From Apostichopus japonicus (lineage: Eukaryota > Echinodermata > Holothuroidea > Aspidochirotida > Stichopodidae): DNA of 64,000 bases. Of the stretch, positions 38,300 through 52,400 are shown piece by piece. The DNA lies in the NCBI RefSeq assembly GCF_037975245.1, contig NC_092571.1:20484917-20548916 (forward strand), written 5' to 3'. Numbering within the stretch: position 1 is the stretch's first letter; each line of letters starts with the position of its first letter. Position numbers and translations under genes: made by a program. The notes beneath the pieces are model-generated. The model worked only from the letters and a program-made list of their open reading frames with translations, had not been told where the DNA came from and did no database searches.

Positions 38300-39655
38300 C
38301 AGGGGCGTATGCAGGATTTTCTAAACCGGGGACGCGTATTACTATATAAGCGGAGCGCCACCATTAGTTGGCGCGCAGCGTACAAGCAAATTTCTGGTTT
38401 TGGTACCCCCAGATCACCGGAAATGGCACTTCTCGGGCTTGAAACTGGCCAACCATATGTACACTTTTGCCTGAGAACCAAGTTTTTCCAAATACTTTTT
38501 TTCTCATCTATAACCTTTTTGAAGATTGTCACCAGTCACACATCATGTTCGACTTCATCACATATCCTGTGGATCATTGCTTTTGTAGGTGATTCTTCAT
38601 CGCGGCCCACAATATCCGTCAGCCCCACTGTTCAGAATTTGAAAATTCACAATTCTCGTGAATAAATTCACTTCAAAACATACCCATAATGTTGCACAAA
38701 ATATCATCTATGGACAACCGATATAGAAAAACCTCCTTCAAACCCTAACAGACGGGTCAAAATTTGCACGAGCATGATGAAGTATGATGAAGAATGTTGG
38801 TTAGGGAATTTTCGAAAATTCAGACGGCTACTAAAAAATTTCGTTGAAGGAAATAAAAATATACCAGATATTTCCGAAACCGAAAACTACACACATCGAC
38901 AGTTTCGAGCATGGGCGCAGATTAGTCTTGGATAATGGTGGGGACGCGTGTCTGTTCTATGACACTATCTAAGCGGAGCGCGACCATGGGTTCGCGCGTA
39001 GCGTACGATTTTTTGGGGCAAATATACCTCCCAGATCGCCGGAAATAACACTTCCCAGACCTAATGATGCTCCTAAACCTCCTTAAGTATTAGATCTCAT
39101 GGCTTAGAAATTTAGTTTGGAGAAATACATGGACGTCTGCAGAAAGAAAATCAGGGGACAAATAATCCAAGTAGACTTTTGTATATACGATGGGTCTGGG
39201 GTCCTCTCCCAGAAAACAAATATAGACTGCCGCAAATGCGATTTCCGTCCTATATTTAACAACTGTGGATAAAATACAATAAAATGAGAACTACTGCATG
39301 TCATTTGCACAATGCTGGATCAAACTGCGCCAAAGTTCAATACAGGGGAACTTGAAATGCAGCTATTGGTCAAGACAAATTGGTGGGGACACGGTATATC
39401 ATGTCCCCACTACTGAAAAAGTTGGTGGGGACGCGTCCCGCTGTCCTCACCAGGATCTGCGCCCATGGTTTGGAGGCTGTTTATCGTGGAACGCCATTTT
39501 CATGCTCACTGATATGATGTGATATCTGCTGTTTGCTTTACAAATTCGAATAATTTGTCACTGTTCCTCTTTCTCTTCCCGTTTTCTTGCCGTATTTTCT
39601 ACTCCATCCTTTTCTTCTTTTCTCTCTTTCTTCTTTTTCTTTTCCTATCTTCACC
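38300..39655 (+). mobile_element. hAT-like family member, interrupted by a nested element
   Basis: The left end CAGGGGCGTATGCAGG followed by ATTTTCTAA.CCGGG aligns with the right end of the 59,964-61,925 element. Homology continues through the GATCACCGGAAATGGCAC module to 38,860 and, beyond the nested insertion, at 39,475-39,555 (CTCACTGATATGATGT, CTTTACAAATTCGAA). A polypyrimidine tract (39,566-39,655) mirrors the polypurine tract near the other end of the relative. The right terminus is not visible. Confidence 0.65.
38910..39467. mobile_element. Nested hAT-like MITE, 558 bp
   Basis: The termini read CATGGGCGCAGAT from both sides. The flanks GTTTCGAG (38,902-38,909) and GTTTGGAG (39,468-39,475) match at 7 of 8 bases. 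GGGGACGCG repeats occur inside both ends. Host-element homology resumes right after it, confirming insertion into the 38,300 element. Confidence 0.8.
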
Positions 39656-39834
39656 TCGTTGAAGTTGGCAAGTGTATACAGTTCCAAAGCTATTCAACAG
39701 CAACAAAACGTTATTTTGTGTATGTCTGTTGTGGGGTGACGTTAGCGCTATGAGCTACAAGTTCCAATGCGCAAGGTGGGGGAAAGGGGCTAGAAATAAT
39801 GTGTGGGTCAATTCTAACTCGGTTTTCGGTCGTT

Positions 39835-40540
39835 AATTAAGACTCTCTACCAAACTTTGGTCGTTCCACACATCTCATATTGTTCAATTATCTGGTCTGG
39901 CACGCCAGAAACCAATCTTCATCCTCTTATTATTCTCCAAAAGAAAGCCATGCGCCACATTTCACGTGTTTCCCCTCGTGAACACACAAATCAACTTTTC
40001 AAGAATCTCAATTTATTAAAAGTTACCGACATTTTTCGTGTAAATCTTGCCACGTTTGCATATAAGGCATGGAATGGTTTATTGCCTAACACATTTCATG
40101 ATTTTTTAACTATAGTAACAGTGTGATACATCACCACAACACACGGAATGCTGATAATGCACATTACTTTTCTTATAAAACATCAATTGGGAGGCTTCGT
40201 CTTAGAAATCGTGCAATAAAGACATGGAATTCCATAACAGAGAGCTTCAAAACCAAAGTATCCAGTAAAATATTCAAAAAGCATCTGACCAAAGACGTTA
40301 TATCCAGTTATTAATAAGCCATACATTCATTTGCACGATAACAAATTATTATCGTAAATATTGTCACCATATATAGTATTCATTGATTGTCGAATTATTC
40401 TATTTTGTATTGTTATGTAAATACTTTTCTTCTTTCCTTTATACAGGGAGTCTTCTACTTTGTTAAGCTGTTGTACGCTTTTTGGAAGACTTCCTTCACA
40501 CTGTAAATTTACACGAGAAAAACAAATAAATAAATCAATT
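39835..40540 (+). mobile_element. CR1/Jockey-type LINE 3' fragment
   Basis: Two frames carry the C-terminal part of a non-LTR reverse transcriptase: VVPHISYCSIIWSGTP, LQKKAMRHISRVSPREHTNQ and LLKVTDIFRVNLATFAYK, then, after a one-base frameshift near 40,118, HHHNTRNADN and LRLRNRAIKTWNSI. The 3' end is marked by an (AAATAA)n tail at about 40,520-40,540. It is 5' truncated and inactive. Orientation is the same as the downstream RGLG-like gene. Confidence 0.8.
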
Positions 40541-41932
40541 GTTGATGTAGCCTACCAGGTAAAAGGTTGAAATGACTTTAACAATTTCAAATTTAATAAT
40601 TTGATTTATTATGCCATTTGGAGCACATAACATAGGCTATAACAGAACATTACTGGCAAAAACTAGGGGGTTGATTGTGTGGGCCAAGCCCCCCCCCCCC
40701 TCCCTGTTTCTCCGTTAGACATTGTGCTTGCACCTATAGTCTAGGCTGTTTCAAAGACAAGCTTACTAACTCTTGTTTTGTTATCTAATAACGTATACTC
40801 CTACTTTGTAGCGCTCTGTTGGCGTTTATGACCTCTAGTAGGATTTTTGCCGACTTACCCATTCAGATTCATATACATCGTGGCTTTTTCATCTAAGCAA
40901 TTCAATGTAAAAGATGTGGTCTATATAGAGCTATACACACAGGAATGTATTGGTTGACTGGATGCACTGAAAAGTTTCGCTCTGTACCAATCACACTTGC
41001 CTAGTATTGCAAGCACCATTAAAGCTAGCAATTTCGGGGACTGAATCTTTGGGCAGTTGTTCTGACGAGGCACTTGCCTGGGAAAGTAACTTTTTCGTGG
41101 GTCCGACACATGCAAATTGCAATATACTGTAGCTGAGCTTGTCCTGGTCTCAACAAGTGTTTCACAAGTTGTGAAGTTTGGTCGCGGCTTCGAGGTAAAT
41201 TCACAAACATTTCCATCAATAATCGGGAGAGATATCAAAGGGTGATGTATGAAATTTTCAAATTGTATCATTTGTTGGATGTACGTTAAATTCAAAGGTC
41301 AGAGTCCGACAAGGTTTCCGAATAATTTATAGGCTACAATATGGATACGTTTACCACTTTGTACATAATACACGCAAGTTGTATCCTACGTATTAGGCAT
41401 AATTGTAAGTTTATGCGTTCAGTGAATAGGCCGAACTGCCATAGATCTGTTTAATTGTCAAAGCTATGAACAGAGTTAGTGAGCTTTGACCAACGCTTTA
41501 TGTTAAGCTATTCATGTAGAAGGAAAGAGCAGCACTTCGTGAAATCGCTTAGGTCTAAAGGTTCTTCTTTTTCATGGGGAATTCAAAAGCAAGGAGTGGG
41601 TATGTGCAGAAAGCTCTAATTTCAGACAATATATAAAATATTTTTTGCAATATTTTTGGAAGTATTCTTGTTCATGAATATTCAATAAAATATTCAATAA
41701 TGGTAAATATGACCTTTGCATAATTTACAACCTGGAGTCCACTTAAAATTTGGTATTACACACAGGTAAATTGTTTTGTGTTTGGGTCAACTTGTAGCTA
41801 ACATATATAATAGTAACCCTTGGTGAAGTGAGATGCCTTTATAACATAATAATTATATAATTACAGGTTAAGGCAGTTGTTTTAAGTTTTTTGATGGACT
41901 TTTTTAATTTCTTTTCTTACATCACTTTTCAG

Positions 41933-41949
41933 ATAGCACTTTCCTAAAA
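41933..41949 (+). other. 5' UTR start of the RGLG-like gene at a splice acceptor
   Basis: TTACATCACTTTTCAG ends at 41,932, and the ATG (context AAAAATGTC) is 17 bases later. A noncoding first exon is implied upstream but not located. Confidence 0.55.
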
Positions 41950-43429
41950 ATGTCAGACGAAACGATCACCATGTCACATTCAGGTATAGCCGACGAGCTT
42001 AAACATGACTCGGACATAATGTGGAAATTATTCTGGGGGATAGTAGCTGGTTTGATCACATTTGCAATCTACAAGTTCATCGCAAAGAGATCTTTGAAAC
42101 CGACAAAGGTTACAAGCAAGGGCAAGATGAAAAGCAATCTTCAGAGAAAGGCGACTGAAGACATCCTGTCTTCAGTTTACAGCTCTAGCAGGTTTCAAGC
42201 GGCGAGAATGAGGCGAACCTCAGTCCTGGTTAAAACTTTAGGGATCAATAACCCAACCAAAGACTTTGAAAAAATTGCAGACAACTTTCACACCGTTGAA
42301 GAAGTTAGCAATGCTCTAAAAACTGCTGGAGTTGATTCCAGTAATCTGATATTTGGTAAGTAAAAGTGAAAGATCCTTTAGCATGTTTGTCTTTTAAGTC
42401 CTCATCTGGATTTTGAGGCCGATGTTGAGAGATCTGAGAATATGTAAACATTGTCAGGTGAGCACAGCTGACCTTTCAAGATTTTCAAATAGTTACAGAA
42501 ATTAAGCACTCACTTGTAGATGATTCCATCAATGAATTGACGATAACCATTACAAAGTCGAATTCTGCCTAATTCTTAACAATTCAGGTCCAAACAGCAT
42601 AAAAGAGTTATTTCCACTTTTATCAATTTAATCCTTGTCACCATTTTGTCAAAATGAGCTATAAATAAATTCTGTTCCCAAGAGAGAGATTGGTGTATGA
42701 TGTTACCTTGATATGGGGGAGCAGCTACAGGAAATGGGTACAGCATGCACAATTCAGTGACTGTATTATATATAGTGGTGTATGGAACATACTGTATTCA
42801 TATAAACGTGGGTAAAGCTACAAAATATGACCGAACTCAAGAATTTAAAGCAAGCAGGTAATTTATTGTTCAAACTGTATTGTATAACTAGAGCAAGTGA
42901 ACAACTGATGTAGAAAGTAAACTAAATTATGCAAACAGAGAAACATGTTTAATGTATGACCCTAGAAAATCATTTTCTAAGAACTACAGACTTGGCATAA
43001 GCTTGAACAATGGCTTAAAGTCGTATACTACAGTGACAAAGTGCATGGTGATAATTTTGGGGAAAATCATTATGTGTACTGTATTCTTGTGCAGCAATAA
43101 TCTGCAAACTACATGGGGTCCGATCCAAAAGTGCATTTTTTTAGGGGTAGTGGGATTTCTACGGATGGCTGAAGATTTACTGTATGCTTACAGACAGAGA
43201 TTGATAAGTGACTGTATCAAGTCCACATTCCAAGCTACCTTTCATGCATTCCAAGGTTCAGTTCTGTAGTTGGTTGTGACTCAGTCTTCATGGGGCTGGG
43301 GAGGGGAAGGGGTCAAAGTAATATTTAAAAAATGTTCATAGCCTGATAGTAGGCTACTGTGGATTTTTAAATGTACAAGTTTGAAGTTATGTATATGTAC
43401 ATGTACATGTACATATATTATTATTATTA

Positions 43430-43484
<55 letters not shown>

Positions 43485-46400
43485 GAAATTGTAGTGAGTT
43501 GTAAAGTAATATATATATATATTTATATATTATATATATATAGTCCTTGAACTGTAAATTTCACCCCGTTACAGTTCTTATCATACACATACAGCATACA
43601 GAACTGCATTGTAAACATCAACATGTACACACACTACTGTAGGATTTGCAGACCAGCATTTTTATGAAAAGTATGTAATCAGAGAAACCAATCAGGGGAG
43701 GCTTCAGAACTTGATCTTGGTGTCTGTGACAAACCACCATGTGCAGTATGTAAACAGATTTTAACAAATTACATTTAAATGCCAAACACTTCCAAGCAGT
43801 ACTATTTCCCTCCCCTATCATATCCCCCCCCCCCCTCCCAGAAAGGATCAGTCTTGGTAATAGTACTGGTATCTTAATTCAAAACAAAGTTTTTCCTTTT
43901 TTTGAATCCACTGCCTTTCTTGGAGTCACTATTGATAGTTATTTAAGTTGGGTGCCTCACATTAATATTATTTGCAAGAAATTTGCTAAAGGCTCAGGTA
44001 TAATTTCCAAGCAAAAACATCTTCGTCCAAAAAAGATTTGTCATACCTGTTTACAATTCCCTTGTTTTGCCATTTGTTTTGCTACTGTGCTATTGCTTGG
44101 GGTAATGCTGTTTCTGTACACGTAAATAAACATTTCCTTGGCCAGAAATTAACCTTTCTTGCAATCGATGGCAGTCACATCTGGACCATTCAAAACCGAT
44201 TTTCAAAAAGTACAATGCCATCTTTGATATAACTAAAGCATCAAGTAGCTGTATTCTTGTTCCAATCCTGCCACAATTCATTACCAAATTCACTCTCCGA
44301 TTGGTTTGCTCCTTGTAGTTATTGTTACTACACCAGAGATAGTTCTAATTACACCATCCCTTTCTGTTAACTCGCAATTAGCCAACGTAACATAAGATAT
44401 ATAGGACCGTTCACATGGAATGTTCTCCCAGACTCGATCAAAAATTCTCCAGGAGCTTTAAAAGAAGTTAACAAATCCTACTTGCTATCTAATTATATAT
44501 TAATTTACATATTGATATTGTTATCTAGCCATGTGCTTTTCCATTTCTTTTTGTTTAATGATTTGTCCTTTATTCTGTTTAACTGTATTGTTCTTTTCCA
44601 GTCATGAGCATGTGTTCTTTTTCTCTGTAAAAGGGATTCACATCCCACAAGCTTTTAGTAGCTTCCTTGTGTAATCCCCTCAACCATTGATAATGTTTTA
44701 AGTCTATTCTATGAACACATCATTGTTAATTCTTTGAACATTGTTGCTTGAAAAAAAGTTGAATTGAATAGATGAATGTGTCTGGGTCAGGTCGTGTTAA
44801 GGAGGGAAAATCGTTGAGGATTTTTTTCTGCCTGTCCCTTATAGACAACCAGTCATTTCTTTGTGGTTGTCCAAACAGCAAATTTAGTTGTCCAAAAACA
44901 TTGTAACAAAAAAGCAATGACCAAGAGATGTGTACAGTAGGTTTGTTGAATAGAACAACAGTTTTGGGAATGATACCAATTCATCATTTTACCTATTTTG
45001 TGGTATTTTAGTTTACAATGCAATCTGAATTTGATGTAAACCGAACTAGTCATCCATCAGACAACCAAAATTTGATCCTCTCGGACGACCGGAGGACCAT
45101 TACAAATGTTGCCTTGTTATTACAACCATTTGGCTGCTTAGTAGTGTAGTATAAACACTGTTAACCCCAACAAAGCTTTTCATTTTGTCAACTTAATTTA
45201 TATGCAGGGATGTGCCCAGGATTTCCTGAGTGCCGGGTATACTGATCGCCGTCTGGGGAGGGGTCTAAGGGGAGGGGTGACATTTTTCAATTTTTGAAAG
45301 TGTTCAGATGCCAAATGCTGGCACTTGTGTAGCTTTTTAAGCACATACACAAGTTGCCCAATTTATGTTGAATATAATGTTCAGAATGTCAGGATTTTAG
45401 ATGATAATAGTGCTGGGCAGGATTCACGGTAATTTTTAGTGTTGGGCGGGGCCGCCCAGTGCCACCCATCGTGGGCACATCCCTGTATATGTAAAGTTTT
45501 ATTCTTAATTTTCAAACATTTGAACTTTTGAAGTTCATATGTAATGTTTATCATTCTTGGTGTGACCTTGATGGGCTGTAGTATTACAGATCCTGTTCTC
45601 AGTTACTTGATCTTTCATTTGATGACATTACAAAATACCCCTTACTATAAAATAAACTGAGTCAAATAACGGACCCAGTCGTTCAGCCCTCTACAAGCAT
45701 TCCCCCTGCGGAGGCGTTTAATCGCTCAATACTACATGATCTTGGTCATTTCTTAGCATTCATTTTGAGGGTTAAATCATAGTTTTTAGGAAAATGTTAT
45801 TTTCTTATGTATTCATGAGGAATTTTGAGCTTCTGTAGAATCTGGGATATACACTAAAGGTCATGATGTGCCATTAGTACACACATATTGCCAGAGGTGC
45901 TGAACGTACAACAAGAATTCAAAAAGCGCTATAGTTTTTTGTAGAGGTCAAAATGTCATTTGAGGTCAGCAAAGGTTGAATTCTTTGATAGGTTTGGATG
46001 GCCTGTTGGCATGGTAAATATTAATCCTTATTTTGAGACAATTATCATGTTTAACAATTTTTATGGTGTTGTGAAAGTGGGTGAGGTAGTCTTTGCTGAT
46101 CTTTGTACCTACCTTTACACTTAATGTCAGGTTGCTATCGATTCACAGATTTAGCTCATTTTGAATAAAATTCTCAGGAGTCAGAAAAATCCAAAAATGA
46201 AATGTCAAACTTAAAAAAAAATATATATAGAGTCAAAGCTTTTTTCCTACTAACATGGAGGTGAGGGTGTAGGTTGAGTCTAATATTCATCTTTGTTTTA
46301 AATACAGTGAATTTCCAATAAATTGTACTTTTCCAAGGCAGATCTAGGACAAAAAGTTTGTTTTTCCTTCTTTGCAGGGATCGATTTCACGAAAAGTAAC

Positions 46401-49400
46401 CTCTACACTGGAAGATTCACCTTTGACGGGCACAGCTTACATCATCTGGATGAGCAGAACCTGAACCCCTATCAGAGAGTAAGCTAAAATCAGTCAAAGC
46501 TTGGTGACCTACTGTACCTGTACTTAAAGGCATTGAAGACTCGCCCCAAACCGCGTGCCTCGCTCTGAAAAAGTTAACTTTCCGTTGCTTGCAAGTGAAG
46601 TTTTCTGCTTGTCGCTACAAAATGCAGACAGTAATGAAACAAGATACATTGTTTTCTTTAGCTGGACCTGAGATGTCCATCGCTGCTTTGTACACTGTGT
46701 TGTGGGTATTGACCGTAGCTGTATGTATTGACTGTACACTAGTGTCTAATTACCGACGGTAGCAAGCTGTGTGTGTATTTTCTGGGATCGATGGTGGTGT
46801 CTAACACTTCTGTTACACCTCATTCGAAACTAGGTCAGATTACCGGCATGAGATGTTTCTTTGTGTGAGAGTCTTCACACCCTTTAAGTCAATTTTAAAG
46901 TTTTTCCTTACAGTTTTTATTAAAACCCTGTGGCAATTATAATACTGTAAGCTTTTGGAACTGGCCGTAAAGTCAAAAGAAGACGACCTACCATATAGAG
47001 AGGTACTAAGCAATTAGTATGATAACTCAGTGACTTGGTCAGAGTTATGTTACATCCTAACTCAATATAGCACACTATCGCTCTGAACTCAGGTTGTACA
47101 GTATTAGTCGGTGAAAAAGATTTTGTGAGTGTATATACATAAAGATAAAATAATTTGTTGTATGTTTCATGAACTGCCTAAACAAATATTAATGTACAGC
47201 CAAGGTACAGTTACATTTTCATGATTCACTGTTGTACTGCACCTAGGCTGAGCATTGTTTGTAACTAACGTGTCTACCCAGCCACACCCTGTCTTACTTT
47301 ACAAAGGTATACTTTCATCTATGTAATTTACCTGGGATGGGCTTAATTTGCAACTAAGGTCTATAACCAGCCTTACCCTGTCCTACTTTACAAAGGTATA
47401 CTTTTTTCTAGGTAATGTACCAAGACTGCGCCTGATTTGATTAGGTCTGTAGCCATTAGCCAGCCACACCCTGTCCAACTTAACAAAGTTACTTCTATGT
47501 TTTGCATTTAGACTGGGCCTAATATGCTAAAGTCTATAGCACACAGGCACACTGCATGTAATTGTTATCGCCTAGCTTTCGATAGTCCTCAGGACCCATA
47601 TTTGTTCAAACCGATGAGCACACACTTAACTACCCATACATGGTAAAGTAGTGGCTGTCAAAGCAAGAGAACAATGCTAACAAATCTAGCTAAAAACAGT
47701 AATTTATGTTCAACTCTCCACAATCTGTTGTTCCCATACTCAGCTGTTTAGGGAAAGATACGATAATAAACTTCACATAATAAATAAATTTCACATTAAT
47801 ATGTCTGCACACAGTCATGATTAACATACTACATCATTACCTAAAACCAACACCATTAAACGCTATGTTGTGGTGGATTTCTCATCAAAACATGTGATGA
47901 TATCAAGTGAATCATAATTAATGTACTTTGAAAAACTTAGTGATATGTATCTGGTTACTATAGCAATCATTAAAATTTTAATTCCCAACAGAGTTTGGCT
48001 CCTGCAGCTAAAAAAGCTTGTTTGCAATAATGAAATTAACTAATCGGCATCATTTTAAAGCCATGTGATTGGTCCACAAATCAATTACCGCCATGTTTTG
48101 CAGCGGAAACTTTAAAGAGAAAGTTCAATGGAGTGCCAGTATTTTATTGAAATTGCAAAGGTGTCCCCAGTCACCATTGCTGGCATTTACAGCGGTAAGA
48201 AACCCGAAGATAATGTTCCATATAGAGCAGTGGTGATTTCTCGGCATCGGGTAGGAAGACCGCTAAAGAATTAAGAATTCATAGAGCACACTGATTCAGT
48301 GTAGTAGTTATGGTAACGAGATGCTAGAACTTACTGAAACAGATGACTTCCAGCATACACTAAGTAATTATCTTATGTTACAGACGATTCAACCGAACCA
48401 ACCACAATCAGCTCTTAAGATTTGATACATTTTGAGATGACTGCATCGCTTTTGCCCGAAGGCCAAAGGATTCTAGGCTGTGTGTGATGGTATGTGTTTG
48501 TGTACATATCAGTGTGTATATACTCCCCTTGGGCTTGTAAACATTGAAACTGAAAATTGTAACATTTACAGGTACGTGTTATGTGCATCCACCTTAGTGG
48601 GTAAAAAGAATCCTACTGTGATTTTTGAAGGTTACCAAGGTGATTTGAGGTCATGCAATATAGGTCACAACTTGACAACCTTGGTTAACACAGTAACTCC
48701 ACAAATAGAAACTCCATTTTATATTTTGACTTGTTCTGTAGATCCACCTTAGTGATTATAAGAACCCAACATTGCTTTTTGTAATGTTCAAAGGTCAACT
48801 GAGGTCAAAGATAACTGATGTGTATGGAATGCGAAAAGGGCAACCATATTTCGTTGTCTAAACTAAATTTGTTGCTGTCTAAACTAAAGTTGTTGTTGCT
48901 GTTTTATCATGTTGTTGCTCAAACTTACGTTGCTGTCTTAACTTACGTTGTTGTCTAAACTTACGTTGTTGTCTAAACTTTCGTTGCTGCCTAAACTTAC
49001 GTTGTTGCCTAAAGTTACGTTGCTGCTGAAACTGACATTGTTGTCTAAACCTACGTTGCCGTCTAAAGTTGGTTCCGTTGTCTAAACTAACATTATTGCC
49101 CATATAAAAAATATGGGCTTTTCGCACGAAATTTGACTTGCGCTGTATATACATACACGTCGTTAATTTGCTGACCAATTACGAAATAGTCAGTAAGATT
49201 GACACATATCCCGACCCAATGACAAGCCGGTCAACGCTCTCCACCATGCTACATACATGAGCTGACCCCGCCCACTTTGCTCCTCTAGTAACGTCCCGTA
49301 TATGCGAAGAACAAAGGCGGCCTTGTCCACAGGACTGTTTTCCTAAACCAAGGCAGCAAGAACCAACTCGTGCGTATAATAATCATATGAAGCCCACGTG

Positions 49401-52400
49401 GTTAAGCAATTTTGAACAGCGCTGATGGCATCAACATAAGTTTAGGCAACGAAATCAATTTGCCCTTTTCGCGCGTGCAACGCGAAAAGGGCAAACTGAT
49501 TTTGTTGTCTTAACTAAGTTTGTTGTTGCCTAAATTAAAGTTGTTGCTGGTGTTTTACCATGCTGTTGCTAAAACTCACGTTGATGTCTAAAATTCCGTT
49601 GTCTAAACTTACGTTAAACTTAGCAACGGAATAAGTTTGCCCTTTTCGCGTTCCATAGATCTTGTTTCTTGTTTGATGAAGCTTCTAAACTGATTATATT
49701 CTCAAGGCGTGACAATGACAGTACAGTTTAGAATGATACAATCAGAAGAAAATTGTCCCCAGCAAATTTTTAAAGATAGTGGGATTGTTCGAGACTACCA
49801 AATTTCTGTTGGGTATTTAACCTAAATGAGCTTTGAAGATTGTCTGATGGACGACTACTGGAGTTGTTTACAACAAGTTCAGATTGGTATCAAATGCTCT
49901 CTGTTACTTCGAAGATACTGGATTAAAGCAACAAAAATATTGGTTAGCCTACTGTATAATCCACCTGAAGGGGAGTTTCACTGGCCCATAGCTGGTGTTC
50001 TAAATCCCCAAACCTATACATCTCTTCCACAGTGTACATATTTGGTCATTCTTTGTTATTTTGCTACATTTTGTTTGGACAACCAAACTTGTATTTGAAC
50101 AACCAAACAGTAAGACCTTTGTTGTCTGAAAGACAAGCAAAAAAGATCCTTAGAATTTTTTTTGACCTGCAAATAGCTGGAGATTTGAAGATCCAAACAA
50201 ACACAGTGTGTTTGACTAAGAGTCTAAGAAAGTTCAAGGCTGGTTTATCGACTGTATTTGACATGCAACTATTACCAATTGATTGTTTATTTTTCTAAAG
50301 CAAAGCTCTACCCAATATTTAATAAACTCCATATAGTGCTTGTAGAGTGCTATGAATATGCAGCATTTCATTGGTAAGATTAATTGTCAGTATTGTAGAA
50401 GCTTCAGGCTTGACTTCTTTTGGTTGATTGTTCATGAAAATATTGTTTACTCTTTTGAAATTGGTAAATAAACACTTTTTGTGAGCGGTTAAACAGTGGC
50501 AGATTAGAAAAATCTATGTCTTATTGCCATGGTTACGCAGCAAAGTTCACAGGTTTGTGATAATTCCTGATGCAAGATCATCATGTCTGGGGAGTAAATA
50601 AATCTGACAGTGGGGACAATCTTAAAGATATCTTTGAAACTATTTTAGTCTCAAAACACTTTACAAATAATGCTATTGACCAGCATTATAGATTTGTAAC
50701 CTATAGAATGTAGGCTTCAACCCTTCACAAATCATCAACCCATGTCACATACCTTGTCATTTGCATCCCCATCCCATTCCACCCCACTCCATCTTTTCAC
50801 TATCCCACTGGCTTGATGCCTGTAGTGAAAGAGGGAGAGTGGGATAGAGTGGGGGAGAGCATGAGAAGGGTATATGTTACAGTAGTGTGTATTATATTCA
50901 TAATTATTACTGGGAGAATTACAGATTTACCAACAAACCTGTTGTTTTTTAACTCAATTTATTTTTAAAAGAATTCCTCTGGGGTCTCCACCTTCATGAT
51001 AATACTCCTCTTGAATTTCTTTAAGGATTCTCGGAACAACAAGTTGTTTGTGCGATCAACTGAGTGAGACAGTGAATGAATGGCCTCCACTGTGTTAAAT
51101 AAACTGCTTGAATCTCTGAAGTAACCTCAAATGGACTCTTTGAAAGACAATTTCAGTAAACCTGAAAGAGCCACTCACCGGCCCCTTAGACTTGTTTAGA
51201 GTTATTTCCAAGGAGCAATGAAGAAACTGTTTTGTTCTGTTTTATTTACTTCCCAATAGGTTATATCCATTCTAGGTAAGACCTTAGCACCCTTTGATAA
51301 AGATGGTCTGATACCTGCCTTTGGGTTCGGGGACAATGTAACAGAAGACAAGAGAGTTTTCCCCTTCAAATCGAACGAGACCTACTGCAATGGATTTGAA
51401 GAAGTCTTGGACATCTATAATCAGACTGTGCCAAAAGTGGAACTTGGAGGACCAACAGATTTTGCTCCGCTCATCAGAGAGGCGATCCGCATCGTTGAGA
51501 AAAGTGGTGAGGTAAGTGGAACAGCTGGGATGAAAGTGTGAGATGTTAAAAAATGAATAGGGTGAAATTGTTTTTAAATGTTAAAAATTATATATATGTT
51601 TAACCAGTGGCACAACCAGATATACTTCTGGGGATGGGCTTTATCCCCTCCCCTGGAAAACATCAGGGAGATCAACCCTCCCCTTCCCCTTTTTTCCCCC
51701 ACTGGCAGATAGAATATTACCAAAAAAGTGTACAGTATATGTTTATATGTCACATGTACATGCAGTACATGATAAATAGTCCTTAACACTCAAGAAACAT
51801 TAACATTCAAAAATCCTGTTATATACAGTGTTTTTATTTGAAATGATAGGTTGCTCTATAATAAATGGAAGAAGTGCAGAATTTTGTTTGAAATTCTTAG
51901 CTGTAGGTCCAGAAGTAAATGTCTCCTAAGCACAACACATCAAATAATACAATGTTGCCAGATACCTCATAGTAAAAGCAGTCTACCTTTTTTATGCAGT
52001 TGCCTGTTTCTTGCAATCATACAAACCAATATTATTTTACCTAAGATTACAGTTGGTTTTAACTTTTTGTAGATTAACTCAGTATTAAAGTTAAGAAAAG
52101 TCCTTCCTCCTCTAAACAGGTTTATGATGATGCAATTTTTTTAAAATAAATCAATGAATACTTCCCTCATCTTTTCACCAGTTCCATATTTTGGTGATCA
52201 TTGGGGATGGTCAAGTGACAGCTGAGCGACGCACCCAGGACGCCATCGTGGAGGCCTCTCATTACCCGCTCTCTATCATCATGGTGGGCGTCGGCGACGG
52301 ACCTTGGGAAATCATGGAAGAATTCGACGACAAATTGCCGAAGAGAAAGTTTGACAACTTCCAGTTTGTCCACTTTGAAAGTGTCGTGGTCAACGCCGAG

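Noticed and set aside
40921-41295. 124-aa minus-strand ORF upstream of the RGLG-like gene
   Set aside because: No recognisable domain, no start context or splice support, and both strands are open for moderate lengths there. It could be real, but nothing supports it beyond length.
42952-43269. 105-aa plus-strand ORF in intron 1 of the RGLG-like gene
   Set aside because: No motifs, wholly intronic in a well-supported gene, and the composition looks like translated AT-rich DNA.
48879-49178. Minus-strand ORF with repeated RQQRKF
   Set aside because: It is the translation of the 18-bp tandem array of a mobile element, not a protein.
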